A program made the translations under genes and the position numbers. Positions 11,800-21,812 of a stretch of 63,187 nt of DNA are shown in pieces (position 1 is the stretch's first letter; every line of letters begins with the position of its first letter). The stretch comes from Phytophthora quininea (Eukaryota; Oomycota; Peronosporomycetes; Peronosporales; Peronosporaceae). Location of the stretch: positions 1 to 63,187 of the forward strand of contig JAAVTG010000651.1 in the NCBI GenBank assembly GCA_011947345.1. The letters are read 5' to 3'. The notes under the pieces are model-generated. The model saw only the letters and a list, made by a program, of their open reading frames with translations, was not told the DNA's origin and ran no database searches.

Positions 11800-12328
11800 A
11801 ATTGAAATTTGTTGCTGTCCCTACACCATTCTTCACATTAACAGTTTGGACGGATCTCCTCTCCGAAATGGCTGCAAAGCAAAGAGCCAAGCTCAGGGTT
11901 TTCGCATCAAGACGATGAATGGACTTTACCGCACCATCAGGAGTCAAGGCAGCAATTAACAACGCCTCAATGAGGAATCTTGGCTTCACCACCGGCAAGT
12001 TCTCGCCGTCGAGTGCTTTGAGGTTGCTCGTTAACATTCGTCGCTTTCAACCCGGAGCGAGATACTCAGCTGAACGAGTTCTCGTACCATGCGTTGATTC
12101 GAATCTGGCAAGCACGGCAGCAAATCTCGCACAGTATCGGGCCGAATTATAACAAGCGAGGAGACCCCCGATTACGCAGTGACTCGTACGAAGAGTCTCT
12201 AACGATGTACGCCTCGACGCCTCGAATCGGAGCTTCACCAGTTGAGGGTATGCAGAGGCTAATTCATCAGGCTCAACCCAGCAGGCATCAGTCGCTCTTA
12301 ATGTAATGTTCTCAGAACCGGTCGTCAT
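11800..12328 (-). pseudogene. LRR-like family, C-terminal fragment (minus strand)
   Basis: Two adjoining frames (12047-12328 and 11702-12037) contain A-S-A-Y-P-Q-L-V-K-L-R-F-E-A and L-A-L-C-F-A-A-I-S-E-R-R-S-V. These correspond to the C-R-L-E-M-L-R-L and F-E-M-A-A-T-P-E-R-R-S-V segments of the gene at 7067. The fragment lies tail to tail with the plus-strand fragment at 11450. Frames are broken and no start is visible. Confidence 0.55.
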
Positions 12329-12330
12329 GC

Positions 12331-13141
12331 TGCAAGTTGGGGCTCTCTAGGAGCTCGGGAAGCCCTCTTGTTGCTATCCGCAATGATAGCTGCTGACGAA
12401 AAATCTTATCTCAACCACATGTTCATGATCCCGCTCTTGACAAGATCTCCGTTTCCGGGTTGAGCTGATCTTTTAGTTTTCTCGTTCTGCTTGTTGCACA
12501 ATACAAGGCACAAACTCTGAATTCTGGAGTCCAACGTTATACTTAACGTCGGAAGGTGAGTTCACGGAGGTCAGTGAAAGCAAACTCATCAGTACTAAAC
12601 TTTGTTCGGGGTCCACATGATCTAGTTCGAGTGATTCAACGCTTTCGTCTTAATAAGGTCGTTGTCAGGAATGAATTGGTGCACCTCAGCAACCAAAGCC
12701 AGGTACGACGACCGCCTGATGAAAGCAGGCTCGATAGCGACATCTTCGCGACAGCGAAATAGCAGCATCAAATTCCATGTTCTAGATCCATAGGATGTAG
12801 CACCGTTCCTTCCGCGGCATCAACAAATTCATACCCGACAGGAACTAGATACGGTTATCTGCTTTTGAGCACAATTACAATTATAGTTACACCGTGCTTC
12901 GAGACTAGGACACAGACAATCTTCACGTGACGAACGATATTGGCAGGAGCTTTTACTAAAACCCAGAAAGCCAGGCCGGAGAAAGCGAAGGAGAGACTGT
13001 AGCGTAGAGTGCCGATCGAGTCTTAAGTAGCAAAGCTAACAGTAAAATACGATCTTTCTCTTAAAGAGCTCTTCTCGCTAGATTCTTCTAGTTCTTGGTT
13101 CTCTTCTTGTAGCTTGGTCCGCTGGGGTTGACAAAGTAAGT
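12331..13141. other. No recognisable gene
   Basis: A stretch of about 800 bp with only short, unrelated frames. It lies between a C-terminal and an N-terminal fragment of the LRR-like family, so it may contain highly decayed middle sequence. I cannot show that by eye. Confidence 0.4.
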
Positions 13142-13693
13142 TCACGACTGACCGCGCTTGTTCCACTCCCGGTAGAATCGCACGATCCGGTCACGACGAG
13201 GCCCTCTGGAAGCGGCCGATTGCACGTCAGGCCACTGTTTCTGGCCGCAAGGTCCAGTCAGACCTCTATACAGAGTGTTCGCCGCTTGAGTCCGTCGTCG
13301 ACCCGTAGTAAGCACGGAGACGAGAGCTGTGTCGGGGTTCTGGCATTTCTGTGGCACGACAGGGTCGGCCAGCCGCCGATGGTGACACGAGACACTGGAG
13401 AGTCTTCCCTTGACCTGGCATGTATCCACTGCCACCAAGACGGTGGATAGTTCGATTGCTTCTCGAACAAGTTGCAGCCTTTTACGATCGCGTCGACTCT
13501 CCTTATCTGCAGGAAATGTTAGACGCAACTCACAGCCGCTGTTCGAGCTCTTCTTGGGCCAACACATGAACGACACAGACATCGGTGCGACCGGGGAATC
13601 AGGAGGGAGAGGAACGTAAGGGTAAGACCGCCCGGAACTTGGACATAGGAAGCCACGCAACGCTTCTAGCCACGGCTGCAGGTTAGCATTCAT
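13142..13693 (-). pseudogene. LRR-like family, N-terminal fragment
   Basis: Starts at an ATG at 13693 and reads L-Q-P-W-L-E-A-L-R, then L-T-F-P-A-D-K-E-S-R-R-D-R-K-R-L-Q and V-R-E-A-I-E-L. These are the two N-terminal hallmarks of the family in the right order and spacing. After about residue 85 the frame no longer resembles the family and it ends at 13142. A truncated relic. Confidence 0.65.
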
Positions 13694-13828
13694 TTTTCCT
13701 TCAAATAAAATCTTCAAAAACAATGACCATCACTCACGATCCTAAACTTCAACAAAACTTAACAATAGGATGTGAGATTCTTATAACTCAATTTGCTATC
13801 AAGAATTGCTATCAAGAACGCGACTGCG

Positions 13829-14659
13829 ATGAACCAGGAGGTGTTGAACTTCTTGTTCGAGAGCGACCCGGTGCTGCGGGCTCGACCTGCGCACCCTGCC
13901 GTCATGTCTCAAGCCATGGTCTCGTCCTTCTCGATGGACGTGTCGGCCTACTCCAGCGACCTATACGAGTACCCAGCCGCCAACCGACCGGCTAATTCGC
14001 TGCCCAACGCCTTCGTTCTATGCTGGGAGAACGTGCTGGCTCCCACCAAGTGGATGAAGGACCATTTGGGCTTAAAACCCACTCAACAAGCCCTCCAGTC
14101 AGCCAAGCAGTTGGTCCTTCGCACACCTCAGCTCCAAGAGACGCTCTCAGCTCTTGAACACGATCTAATTCACCTCCTCAACTCTATCTCGTCCTATGGC
14201 CCGCTCTTCATCGTCAGTAAAGACTCGGTGCCGTTTGTGGAAGCCATGTGCAAGACCTTCTTCCCCAGACTAGCCTACTGCCTAGACAGCACCACCACCA
14301 TGACCAGCGTCCATGTACTTGGAGCCCCCAACAGGTTCCAGTCTGCAGCCGAGAAATCGGCCTGGCGAGTCAACTTACTGCAGAGTTTGTGTCGAGATCG
14401 ACTCTTTGGAGCAGCCCCAGCGAGACTGTACAATCCGGAGTTAGGACGCTTCGGTTTGGTGGTGGTGAGTCCCCACCAGACGGACATTGGAGCTTGTGCA
14501 GAAGCCTACAAGACTGCGCCATTCATCGTGGCCAAGAGTGTACATGTCAAGAATGCGCGGTATCTAACACTGGAAGAGTTCACGCTGCATCTGAAGACGC
14601 TGGCGGGATACGTGCCACAAGCTGCGCCGTGTGATACCAGCTTTGCTATTCAACTGTAA
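13829..14659 (+). CDS. HAD-like fold protein lacking the catalytic aspartates
   Basis: Uninterrupted 276-residue frame from the ATG at 13829. Residues 62-75 (F-V-L-C-W-E-N-V-L-A-P-T-K-W) line up with the F-D-W-D-D-T-L-x-P-T-x-W opening of a HAD-like hydrolase group found in protists and plants, but the two catalytic Asp positions are Cys65 and Glu67. A middle segment G-P-L-F-I-V-S-K-D-S-V-P-F-V matches the second HAD strand, and a later A-W-R-V-N-L-L-Q-S-L resembles the W-K-x-x-x-F step. I infer a pseudo-phosphatase; the fold assignment is by eye. A decayed piece of a second copy is at 15434-15541. Just upstream the leader holds TTGCTATCAAGAA twice in tandem. Confidence 0.6.
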   Translation: MNQEVLNFLFESDPVLRARPAHPAVMSQAMVSSFSMDVSAYSSDLYEYPAANRPANSLPNAFVLCWENVLAPTKWMKDHLGLKPTQQALQSAKQLVLRTPQLQETLSALEHDLIHLLNSISSYGPLFIVSKDSVPFVEAMCKTFFPRLAYCLDSTTTMTSVHVLGAPNRFQSAAEKSAWRVNLLQSLCRDRLFGAAPARLYNPELGRFGLVVVSPHQTDIGACAEAYKTAPFIVAKSVHVKNARYLTLEEFTLHLKTLAGYVPQAAPCDTSFAIQL

Positions 14660-15068
14660 CGCGGTTTCACAGGACGCACATGAAAAGCTGGAGAGGTGGA
14701 TTTGCGAACCTGGTGCAATCTACAATTCCGAAAAGCTAATTTTCTATTTGACTGAGATCAACACTGCAAGCTGGAAAATGAGGGTAGATCGAGAACTTGT
14801 CGAGTCCGCCGAGCGAAATACTCAGCTACAGTCTCTTCAACGACGCTAGTCCGAGTTGAATAGATGACTGTTTGAGGAAATGGACCGGCTAGCAGAGCGG
14901 CGTCGAGATGGCGTGTGTTCCAGTCTCGATAGATTTTATCGGCGTTTTCGACCTACCGCTACTTTCAGCCTTCATGTTGATCTCAGGCAAATGGCGCATT
15001 ATCTCTTTGGAATCGTAGATTTCATCTGCGCAGCGATAATTTCAAGTAGTAGTTTACACAAAGGCGCA
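14660..15068. other. No recognisable gene
   Basis: Short frames only. The part next to 15069 may be decayed LRR-like family sequence leading into the fragment that follows. Confidence 0.35.
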
Positions 15069-15258
15069 ATGTCAAAGTACTTTTACATCTTCTGCTTGTA
15101 CGAATTCCTTCCCGTCGTCAAGGAGAGATTCGCGACACGGTCGAACGCCGCTTTGGTCAGTGTCATGACAAATGCTGCAGATTTGGCAATACATTATGTG
15201 GATGTAAGTTTGATTTTCACGTTTGCGGCGATACCTGAGCGACGAAGCGTCGAGGTGA
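15069..15258 (+). pseudogene. LRR-like family, C-terminal fragment
   Basis: Contains E-F-L-P-V-V-K-E-R-F and ends L-I-F-T-F-A-A-I-P-E-R-R-S-V-E-V. This is the family's terminal hallmark and closely matches the end of the gene at 7067. It lacks the rest of the protein. Confidence 0.6.
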
Positions 15259-15433
15259 ACCCCGCTGAATCCTGCATGACTCAAGATTTGGATATGACTC
15301 GGTATGCAATGAAGTTGAACACATGCGGAGGTACTACGTCGTACTGATAAAACCTCCAAGCAACGGGATTTAAAAATTATGTGCACATATGCGTTGTAGT
15401 TGGCTATATTCCTGTAGCTACCCAAGACAGGTA

Positions 15434-15541
15434 TTCGTCGTGGCCAAGGGTGTGCATGGCCAGAATGCTCAGAATCTAGCACTGAAGGATTTCACGCTAC
15501 ACCTGAGGACACTTGCGCGTGATGCTAGCTTCGCGGTTTAA
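15434..15541 (+). pseudogene. Tail of a second HAD-like copy
   Basis: Thirty-five codons plus stop: F-V-V-A-K-G-V-H, then F-T-L-H-L-R-T-L-A, ending D-A-S-F-A-V. They match the last residues of the gene at 13829 (F-I-V-A-K-S-V-H...F-T-L-H-L-K-T-L-A...D-T-S-F-A-I-Q-L). The upstream part is lost. Both this and the LRR-like fragment show that the block was duplicated and eroded. Confidence 0.65.
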
Positions 15542-15747
15542 TTGAAGGATACCCTACGACCAAGAACGTGCTCATACGTTTTCATTCTTGCAGAAATCAA
15601 AGCAATCGGAGTTTATACTGCAACAGGTGACGTTGTTCAGCTCGCTTGTGCGGTTGCCACAGGAACTTGATGACTCTGCTGCCAGTCTTGGTGCGCCAAC
15701 TCCATCTGTGAAGACAAGAGATATTGCTATTAGTTTGTTGATCGCTT

Positions 15748-17082
15748 TCACACTTTTCGCCGGCGTATTCGGATGCGCACCTGCTTGAATCGATTTGCGG
15801 CGTCTTCGAGGGCGGTGTCGGTAGCTTGTCGCGCTCGAGTCAACGCTTCGCTCCGTCTTGCACGGAATCGAGTCGTCGAGCCCGCTCGAATGGATTCTCG
15901 ACTCGCTGAAAGCTGCTCCCGTGTCCGCGAGGTAAGCGTCGTCAGCTGTAGCTTCCACTTGGCCATGCGATCGCTGCGCTGCTTCTCATATTCTGACAGG
16001 CTGAATGTCGACTTGCTATCGTCGTCATCCTCTTGTTCTTGATGTGGCAGCTCCACTTCCATCTGCAGCGCACGGTACGCATCCATCGCTGGCAATGGCA
16101 AAACTGAGGCAGTGCTGTCCAGTGTTGAGCTGGTGCTGTCGACTGATGACGTCGCTGATGAAGGAGGTTTTTCCAAGCCATCCGAAGGTGAAGTCGTACG
16201 TCGGAATTGGTCGACTTGAACGAGGTTTGGCAGTCGCTCGAAGAATAAATGTGCGTAGGCTGGCATGTGCTTCACGAACGGGTTTCCAGCAAGCCGCAAG
16301 ATGTGCAATGACTTGGGAAACTCACTGATCTCAAAGTCTTCGATGTAGTTCATCGACAAGTCCAAGAATTTGAGCTGAAGGGAAGAAAAACAGAACAGAG
16401 ATTAGCGATACGCGTAGAAATCTATCACTATCTTGGACACGTACGTTGCTCAGATGCTGGAGGTTCTTGACTTCTCGGATTCGGTTGCCCGCCAGCGCCA
16501 GAAAGGAAAGCTTATCGTGGTCGTCTAATCCTTCGATGTCTTCAATCACATTGTACTGAAGGTACAGCTCCTCGACGTGTGTGAACGCATCCAAGTTCTC
16601 AATCTTGCTGACGTCCAGCCAGTCCAGGCGTAACACTTTTTCTTCAGTAATGCCGCGATCTCCTTCTCCTCTTCTCGTGGAGTTCTCGGCCGTCGTTTCT
16701 GCTTCTTGGATGCTTCAAGACTCTCGCGAATGAGCTGCATCGTTAGCTGCACAGGACGTTCATTGTCTGCGGGTGTCTTCATGGCCAACCCGATCATCTC
16801 TTCATCCAGCGCCGCCATCTCGGCGTCCGGGTCCACTTGTTCTGCGGCTTCTGCGTCTTCGTCGTCACCGCTCGACAATTGTGCAGCCCTAGACCCCTTG
16901 ATGCCGATACTGGCCAGCCACCGCTTGTCCCTCGACGCCATGACGCGCTCGATCGCTTTCTTGTCCTCGAGGCGCTGGACGTTCAAGGTTGCGAATAACT
17001 CCATGCTCCACCAAACGCTATCCAGTTCCGCCACCCGATGTCGACTGCGCTCTGCTCTGCTCGGCCCTTGAAACGATTCCAT
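15748..17082 (-). CDS. LRRC46: LRRC46-like flagellar leucine-rich repeat protein
   Basis: Two exons separated by a 70-nt intron (16375-16444, GTACGT...TTCAG). The joined protein has an acidic N-terminal region, then four to five SDS22-type repeats: L-R-L-D-W-L-D-V-S-K-I-E-N-L, L-Y-L-Q-Y-N-V-I-E-D-I, L-A-L-A-G-N-R-I-R-E-V, L-D-L-S-M-N-Y-I-E-D-F and a cap with L-R-L-A-G-N-P-F-V-K. The order, and the G-N-P cap followed by a basic coiled tail, match LRRC46, a sperm-flagellum protein conserved in ciliated organisms. One break near 16660-16670 is healed by one extra G. It diverges from the SPATA17-like gene, which supports a flagellar role in zoospores. Other axonemal LRR proteins remain possible. 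Confidence 0.7.
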
Positions 17083-17318
17083 CCGTTATTCCCTTTCCAT
17101 CTGCGGAAGCCACGTAACGACGCCCACACATTTCCACCAGAAGTTGTCGTTGAAGCGGTCAGCCAGTAAGAGTGAGATGGCAGCATGTAAGAGTAGTTGT
17201 GATCGTAGGTCTCTATCTAGCCAAGACCATATTTTGTAAAGGCATGAAAGCATTCTAACGCTTTCTACATGCATCAACGTCTTGTCCTGGTCATTTTCGC
17301 CAGTTTCGATGCAGTGCT
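17083..17318. promoter_or_regulatory. Shared divergent promoter of two flagellar genes
   Basis: Only 236 bp separate the LRRC46-like ATG (17082, minus) and the SPATA17-like ATG (17319, plus). On the plus side, GGTCATTTTCGCCAGTTTCG at about 17289-17308 fits the oomycete initiator and lies just upstream of the ATG. I did not find a convincing X-box. Confidence 0.6.
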
Positions 17319-18520
17319 ATGAATATACTGCACTGGCCGGTCGAGAGTACTTTACTTGACCAAGAAGCAGCACATGGCGCTCTTTACGACTGCTGGAGGA
17401 GTCGGGGCGCCACGTTGGACCGATTGCAGCAGCTCCTAGAGTACGTGGCAGCTGAGTTCTCTCCATGACGATTCTTATCGGTTGTTGACCGCCTCCTCTC
17501 TGCAGCGACGCTGACGCACAGGCCGACAACGAACGCAGAGCCGCAACCCACATCCAGCGACTCTTTCGAGGCCAGCGAGTCCGTGCTGCTGTCACTTGCC
17601 AGACGTAAGCTCTTCGATTGCAGTTCTATACTAGTCTGCATCTGACCTTGACGCTTGATTGATACAGAGATGCCGAGTTGGTGATATCGCGAGTCTATCG
17701 TGGCCACTTGGCACGTCGACGATGCAAGACATTACGCTACGACCGCGACACTGCATACCGTCGAGCAGTGCTTGACTTCTACGCCGTCTCGATCCAAAAG
17801 ATCGCCCGCGGTGTGAGCAGTCGAACTAATCGCCTTGACTTCCGCAAGCGCAAAGCATACATTGGAGAGCTCGCTGCAAAAGGAGACCACATGCGCCGGT
17901 TACTCGCGGAAAACCTTCTTGAACAGCAGAAGCAGGAACAAATTGCCAATGAGCAGACTGCCAAAGACGAGTTGGTCAAAGTCACACGAGATCTTCATCA
18001 CTTGGTTAGCACACGATCCATCTCCGGGATTTACAACTCGCCTGCCCAGCCGTTCAGTGCGACCAGCTTCAGCGTGCCAGTGGAGACCCACATCCTCGAG
18101 AATGCTCGTCGGGTAGTGACCTCACGGCTCGCAGCAACGAGACCGCCGTCGAGGTTGGCTCCATACCCACCTTCTAACAAAGCTACGTTACAAGCTGCGC
18201 CACCGTATGACGCAGTCCAAAAAGCAGCTCGCAAAGAGACTAAATACCACAAGCTACGACGAATCGGCGCCTCCGACTTTGCAGCAATATATAATCCAGA
18301 GAAAGACAGCGAGCGAAAGCGTAATGCACCAGGAATCAACGCCGGAGTGGAATACCTAGACGACTGGAGGAACCCGTACAAGAAGCGCGGCGTTCCGCGC
18401 AAAAAGCGAGATCTAGTGCCGCAATTGTCCACGTTAGAGCACGCACCTGACGTGCCGTTCTACCTTACCTATGGCGGAAACAAGAGCAAGGTGCATGCTA
18501 ACGACCGCTTCGACGTGTAG
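17319..18520 (+). CDS. SPATA17: SPATA17-like IQ-motif axonemal protein
   Basis: Three exons, 17319-17440, 17506-17604 and 17668-18520, with introns of 65 nt (GTACGT...TGCAG) and 63 nt (GTAAGC...TACAG). Splicing gives an uninterrupted 357-residue protein. It carries three IQ-like motifs in a row (A-T-H-I-Q-R-L-F-R-G-Q-R-V-R; V-I-S-R-V-Y-R-G-H-L-A-R-R-R; V-S-I-Q-K-I-A-R-G), then the diagnostic L-V-S-T-R-S-I-S-G-I-Y-N-S-P, which corresponds to L-L-S-T-x-x-I-P-G-I-Y-N-S-P of SPATA17. SPATA17 is a calmodulin-binding-type protein of cilia and flagella. It is divergent from an LRRC46-like gene and convergent with the PITH gene 93 bp away. Confidence in the family is high. Confidence 0.85.
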
Positions 18521-18613
18521 AGTAACGTAGGCAAGAAACCTATGAAATAGACAATCACAAAAGTTGACCAAAGCAAGGCGGTGCTGTGTGCATGAACTGC
18601 AAGACTCGATTTC

Positions 18614-19343
18614 TTATTCGTCGCTGATCTTCTTGAGCTCGTTCATGTTGGTGCCAGCGAGACGCTCCCTAAGAAAATAAAATGCTAATCAACAAAAAGT
18701 AGCTTCATGAGCACCATCCTTTGACGTACCAAAGAATTTGAGGCTGGAAATGGACGTGATCTCCCCGCCGTTGTTTTCCTCCACGAAGACCTTTATGAAA
18801 ATTTAATTATTATAAATTCCCCATAGTATAATAATCGTGACCAACTTACTGTGACGTTCTTGACGCGCTGGAACTTGACGAAGCGCAGCTCAATGTCGTT
18901 CTCCGGCAGTAAATCTTCCTCCGAGAGTTCAATGGTCTGCGTGGGTTCGACATCCGCAGCGTCCGAGAAGCCCAAATTGGGGCGGTTGACGTAGAGCTTA
19001 ACCACACGAGGAGCCTCCTCCAGCAGGGGCCACAACGTTGAGGGAGAAAACCTTGACAGCATCCTGGAACTCGATGTACAGCATCAATTGTTCTGTCATA
19101 AAAAAATCGTGTCATGAAATATCTTAGTAAAAATACACCATTATTGAAACAGTAGGGAAATCTTAGAAAATCTTTCGGATACAAACCATCGGCGTCGGAC
19201 TTGAGCTGCAGCGTCTCGTCGCCCATAAAGAGGTTGCCGAAGGGTTTGTTGGGGTCTTCGTTGAGGCAGTAGCAGTCCTTGGTACTGATGGCCTCCTTCA
19301 GGTCTCCATATGCTCTGGTCTTGGCAGCGGCAGCGGAGCTCAT
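18614..19343 (-). CDS. PITHD1: PITH-domain protein (PITHD1-like)
   Basis: Small proteasome-associated-type protein made of a single PITH domain. Exon 1 is 19187-19343; intron 19093-19186; exon 2 18850-19092; intron 18791-18849 (GTAAGT...AAG); then an exon from 18790. Motifs include C-Y-C-L-N-E-D, E-T-L-Q-L-K-S-D-A-D, L-Y-I-E-F-Q-D-A-V-K-V, L-Y-V-N-R-P-N-L-G-F, and F-V-E-E-N-N-G-G-E-I-T, ending N-M-N-E-L-K-K-I. Two points are unsettled. A GGGG run at 19026-19029 is one base too long for the frame. The last intron (about 18670-18729) fits the phase only with a weak donor. The gene is otherwise well preserved, so I read these as consensus errors in a working gene. Confidence 0.8.
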
Positions 19344-19433
19344 AGTGATCTTGCAATTTTTTGTATTATAAATCCCCTTCAATTAGAATGTATCCATTTT
19401 GGCTATTGTTTGGGTACAAATAAACGCTTCAAG

Positions 19434-21235
19434 ATGAACTCGAGTGTTCTGACGCTGGTACGCGTCGTGTGTCGAGAGAAGCCAAGCGTCGAGGCGTTGA
19501 CGCATGCTGTGCAGCTGCTACAGGCTTTTGTGGCCCCCAGGATCACGTTCGCTGCCGTTCTGGAGAAGAATTCCACATTACACCTACTGAAGCTGGCGAT
19601 ACAGCAAGTGGAGCAGAGTGCCAGTATTTCGTACGAGAAGTGTCGACAATTTCGACTGGCCATGCAGTTAGTTCCTGGTAAAATCTCAGTGGAAAACGGA
19701 GCTTTAGAAGCCATGAAGGAATTGTATTCCAGATACCCGAACGCTGTAGACAACCAGGCTCTAAAAGCAATCATTGCGATGGGGGACTTCTCGGTGTTGC
19801 AGTGGCTCTACGCTTGCGAAAGGAAGACATTCGAGAAAAACATTCGCAACATTTTCGCTGTGGTCTCGCTGAAAGGTGTGGATAAAGCAGTTCGGTGGGT
19901 CGTGAAGTTATTCCCGACTATGGAGTTTGACCTCAGTTTCGCGGTGAAAGGAGGCCACGTGGAGCAGTTGGAGTGGCTGCTGGAAAATGCTCGTTTCAAT
20001 CCACTGAATGTCCCTCGGGCAGTTCGTGCAGCGATCAAGAGAGGGGATCTCGAAATGGCTCAATTCCTGCATGGTCTGACTTTGGAATTTTATGTTGTTT
20101 CTATCGAGACGCTGGCTGAAAGGGGACATCGTACAATGCTCAAATGGGTCTATGAGACTTTCGAAGTGGAATCCTGGGCCCCAGTACCGAAGGAAGCTGC
20201 TTCGAGTGGACGACTGGAAATCCTGCAGTGGCTGCACAATACGGAAATTGAGGTCTATTGGGGAGGTTGTATGGACGTCGCAGCAGGAAATGGCCACTTG
20301 GAGGTGGTGAAGTGGCTAGATGCCAATAGAAATCAAGGGTGCTCAGTTCTCGCTATGAATTCTGCGGCAGCTAACGGCCACCTGGAGGTTGTCAAATGGC
20401 TGCACGAAAACCGAACCGAGGGCTGCTCCCAAACGTTATGTCCCAAGCAGCTCGTAATGGCCATGTACATGTACTGGAGTGGATGCATGCTAATCGTCAC
20501 GAGAATTTTAACAGCAGTACAGCAAATTGTGCAGCAGCTGAGAATCAGTTTGAAGCACTAAAGTGGCTTGTCGAGCATGGCACCAAAGGAAACATCGACG
20601 TTGTAGCAGGGACAGGCAACCTAGAGACGGTAAAGTGGCTGCACGCTAGAGGTGGCGCGACCTGCACAAAGCAAGCCATGGATCATGCAGCAGCGGGGGC
20701 TATCTCGACATTTTGAAATTCTTGCACGAAAATCGACAGGAAGGCTGCACGAGGAAAGCTATGAACGATGCAGCATGCCATGGACATTTCGAGGTAGTGA
20801 AATGGCTGTGTCGCAATTACTGGAAGAACTGCAAAATGAAAGCAGTGACCTTGGCAGCGACAAACGGACATCTTGGCATTGTGATGTACCTCATCGAGCG
20901 CCGATCAGGCGGGCATCCCGATAGCGCAATGGTTGGTGCTGCTGCGAATGGACATTTCCAAGTGATGGAGTTTCTGGGGTCAAAGTTCTCTTCAGAATGG
21001 CCGCATGAAGCCATGAAAAAGCAGTATCTGGTGGGCATGTAGAAGCTGTAAGGTGCTTGTTCTGTCAAGCTAATCAGCCATTGTATCCAAGCTGTGGAGT
21101 GGACGCGACGCGAGCTGGAAACGTTGACTTGATGGAGTTCATCCGCGTGAATTCCGAGTATTGCAACAGTAATCCAAACATTTTTTCTTGGCGGGCGGGG
21201 CGTGTAATATCGAGATCTCTCAATGGTACAGAGAT
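19434..21235 (+). pseudogene. Ankyrin-repeat protein, copy 2 (frameshifted)
   Basis: Reads from the ATG at 19434, 90 bp from the divergent PITH gene. The first ~255 residues are nearly identical to copy 1. Ankyrin-like repeats follow (A-A-G-N-G-H-L-E-V-V-K-W-L, A-A-A-N-G-H-L-E-V-V-K-W-L, then further copies in shifted frames). Frame breaks occur near 20430, near 20695 and at 21016-21020, where five A precede GCAGTATC and six would restore A-V-S-G-G-H. The last break is at the same place as in copy 1. Repaired length would be about 600 residues. It is either a paralogous pseudogene or a gene carrying consensus errors. Role unknown. Confidence 0.75.
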
Positions 21236-21521
21236 TATTTTGGCAGTCCACGTAAGAGACAACGTGGCGACACTAAGTAGGAGGCACTCAAGCAAGTACA
21301 AGGAGGGGTGTAATTGTAGAAGCCATTTGTCGAAAACTGCACCTTGTGACTTGAACATTGACAAAATGAAGTGTCAATGTCGGCAATGAAGCTAAAAGGT
21401 CAAACGACTACGCTACAACGAAACTCGCTGCAACTGCCAAGTTCGTTTACAGTGATAGGGAGTTGGAGACGTGGAATGAAGTGCGGGTTGCACAAAACCT
21501 TGCCCAAGACAAAAATCAATG

Positions 21522-21812
21522 TCAGGAAGCTGATGCCTTATCAGCCTCTGCTGCCGAGAACTCCATGGCTTCTCGAAGATGTAGCAGTTGCCATCGATCT
21601 TGGCGGTGGATTCCTCCCAGCGGAAAGCAAACGTCGAAAGTACACAAGCCGTGAGAACACTCACCTGCGATCGATCGTCTGCACCAGAACTCCAGGCCTA
21701 CACATGGGGTCGAGCCCAGAGACTGCTGCGAGATCTCCAGAAGAACTTTACTCCAGCGTAGTGCCTCCACCCACGGCCGCGCGCACGCCCACTCGTCGTC
21801 GTCTTCGCTCAT
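21522..21812 (-). pseudogene. LRR-like family, N-terminal fragment
   Basis: Frame from an ATG at 21812: R-P-W-V-E-A-L-R-W, then C-F-P-L-G-G-I-H-R-Q-D-R and L-R-E-A-M-E-F. Both N-terminal hallmarks of the family are present but degraded. It lies downstream of ankyrin copy 2 and points towards it; next to copy 1 the LRR-like gene instead follows in the same direction. Confidence 0.55.
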
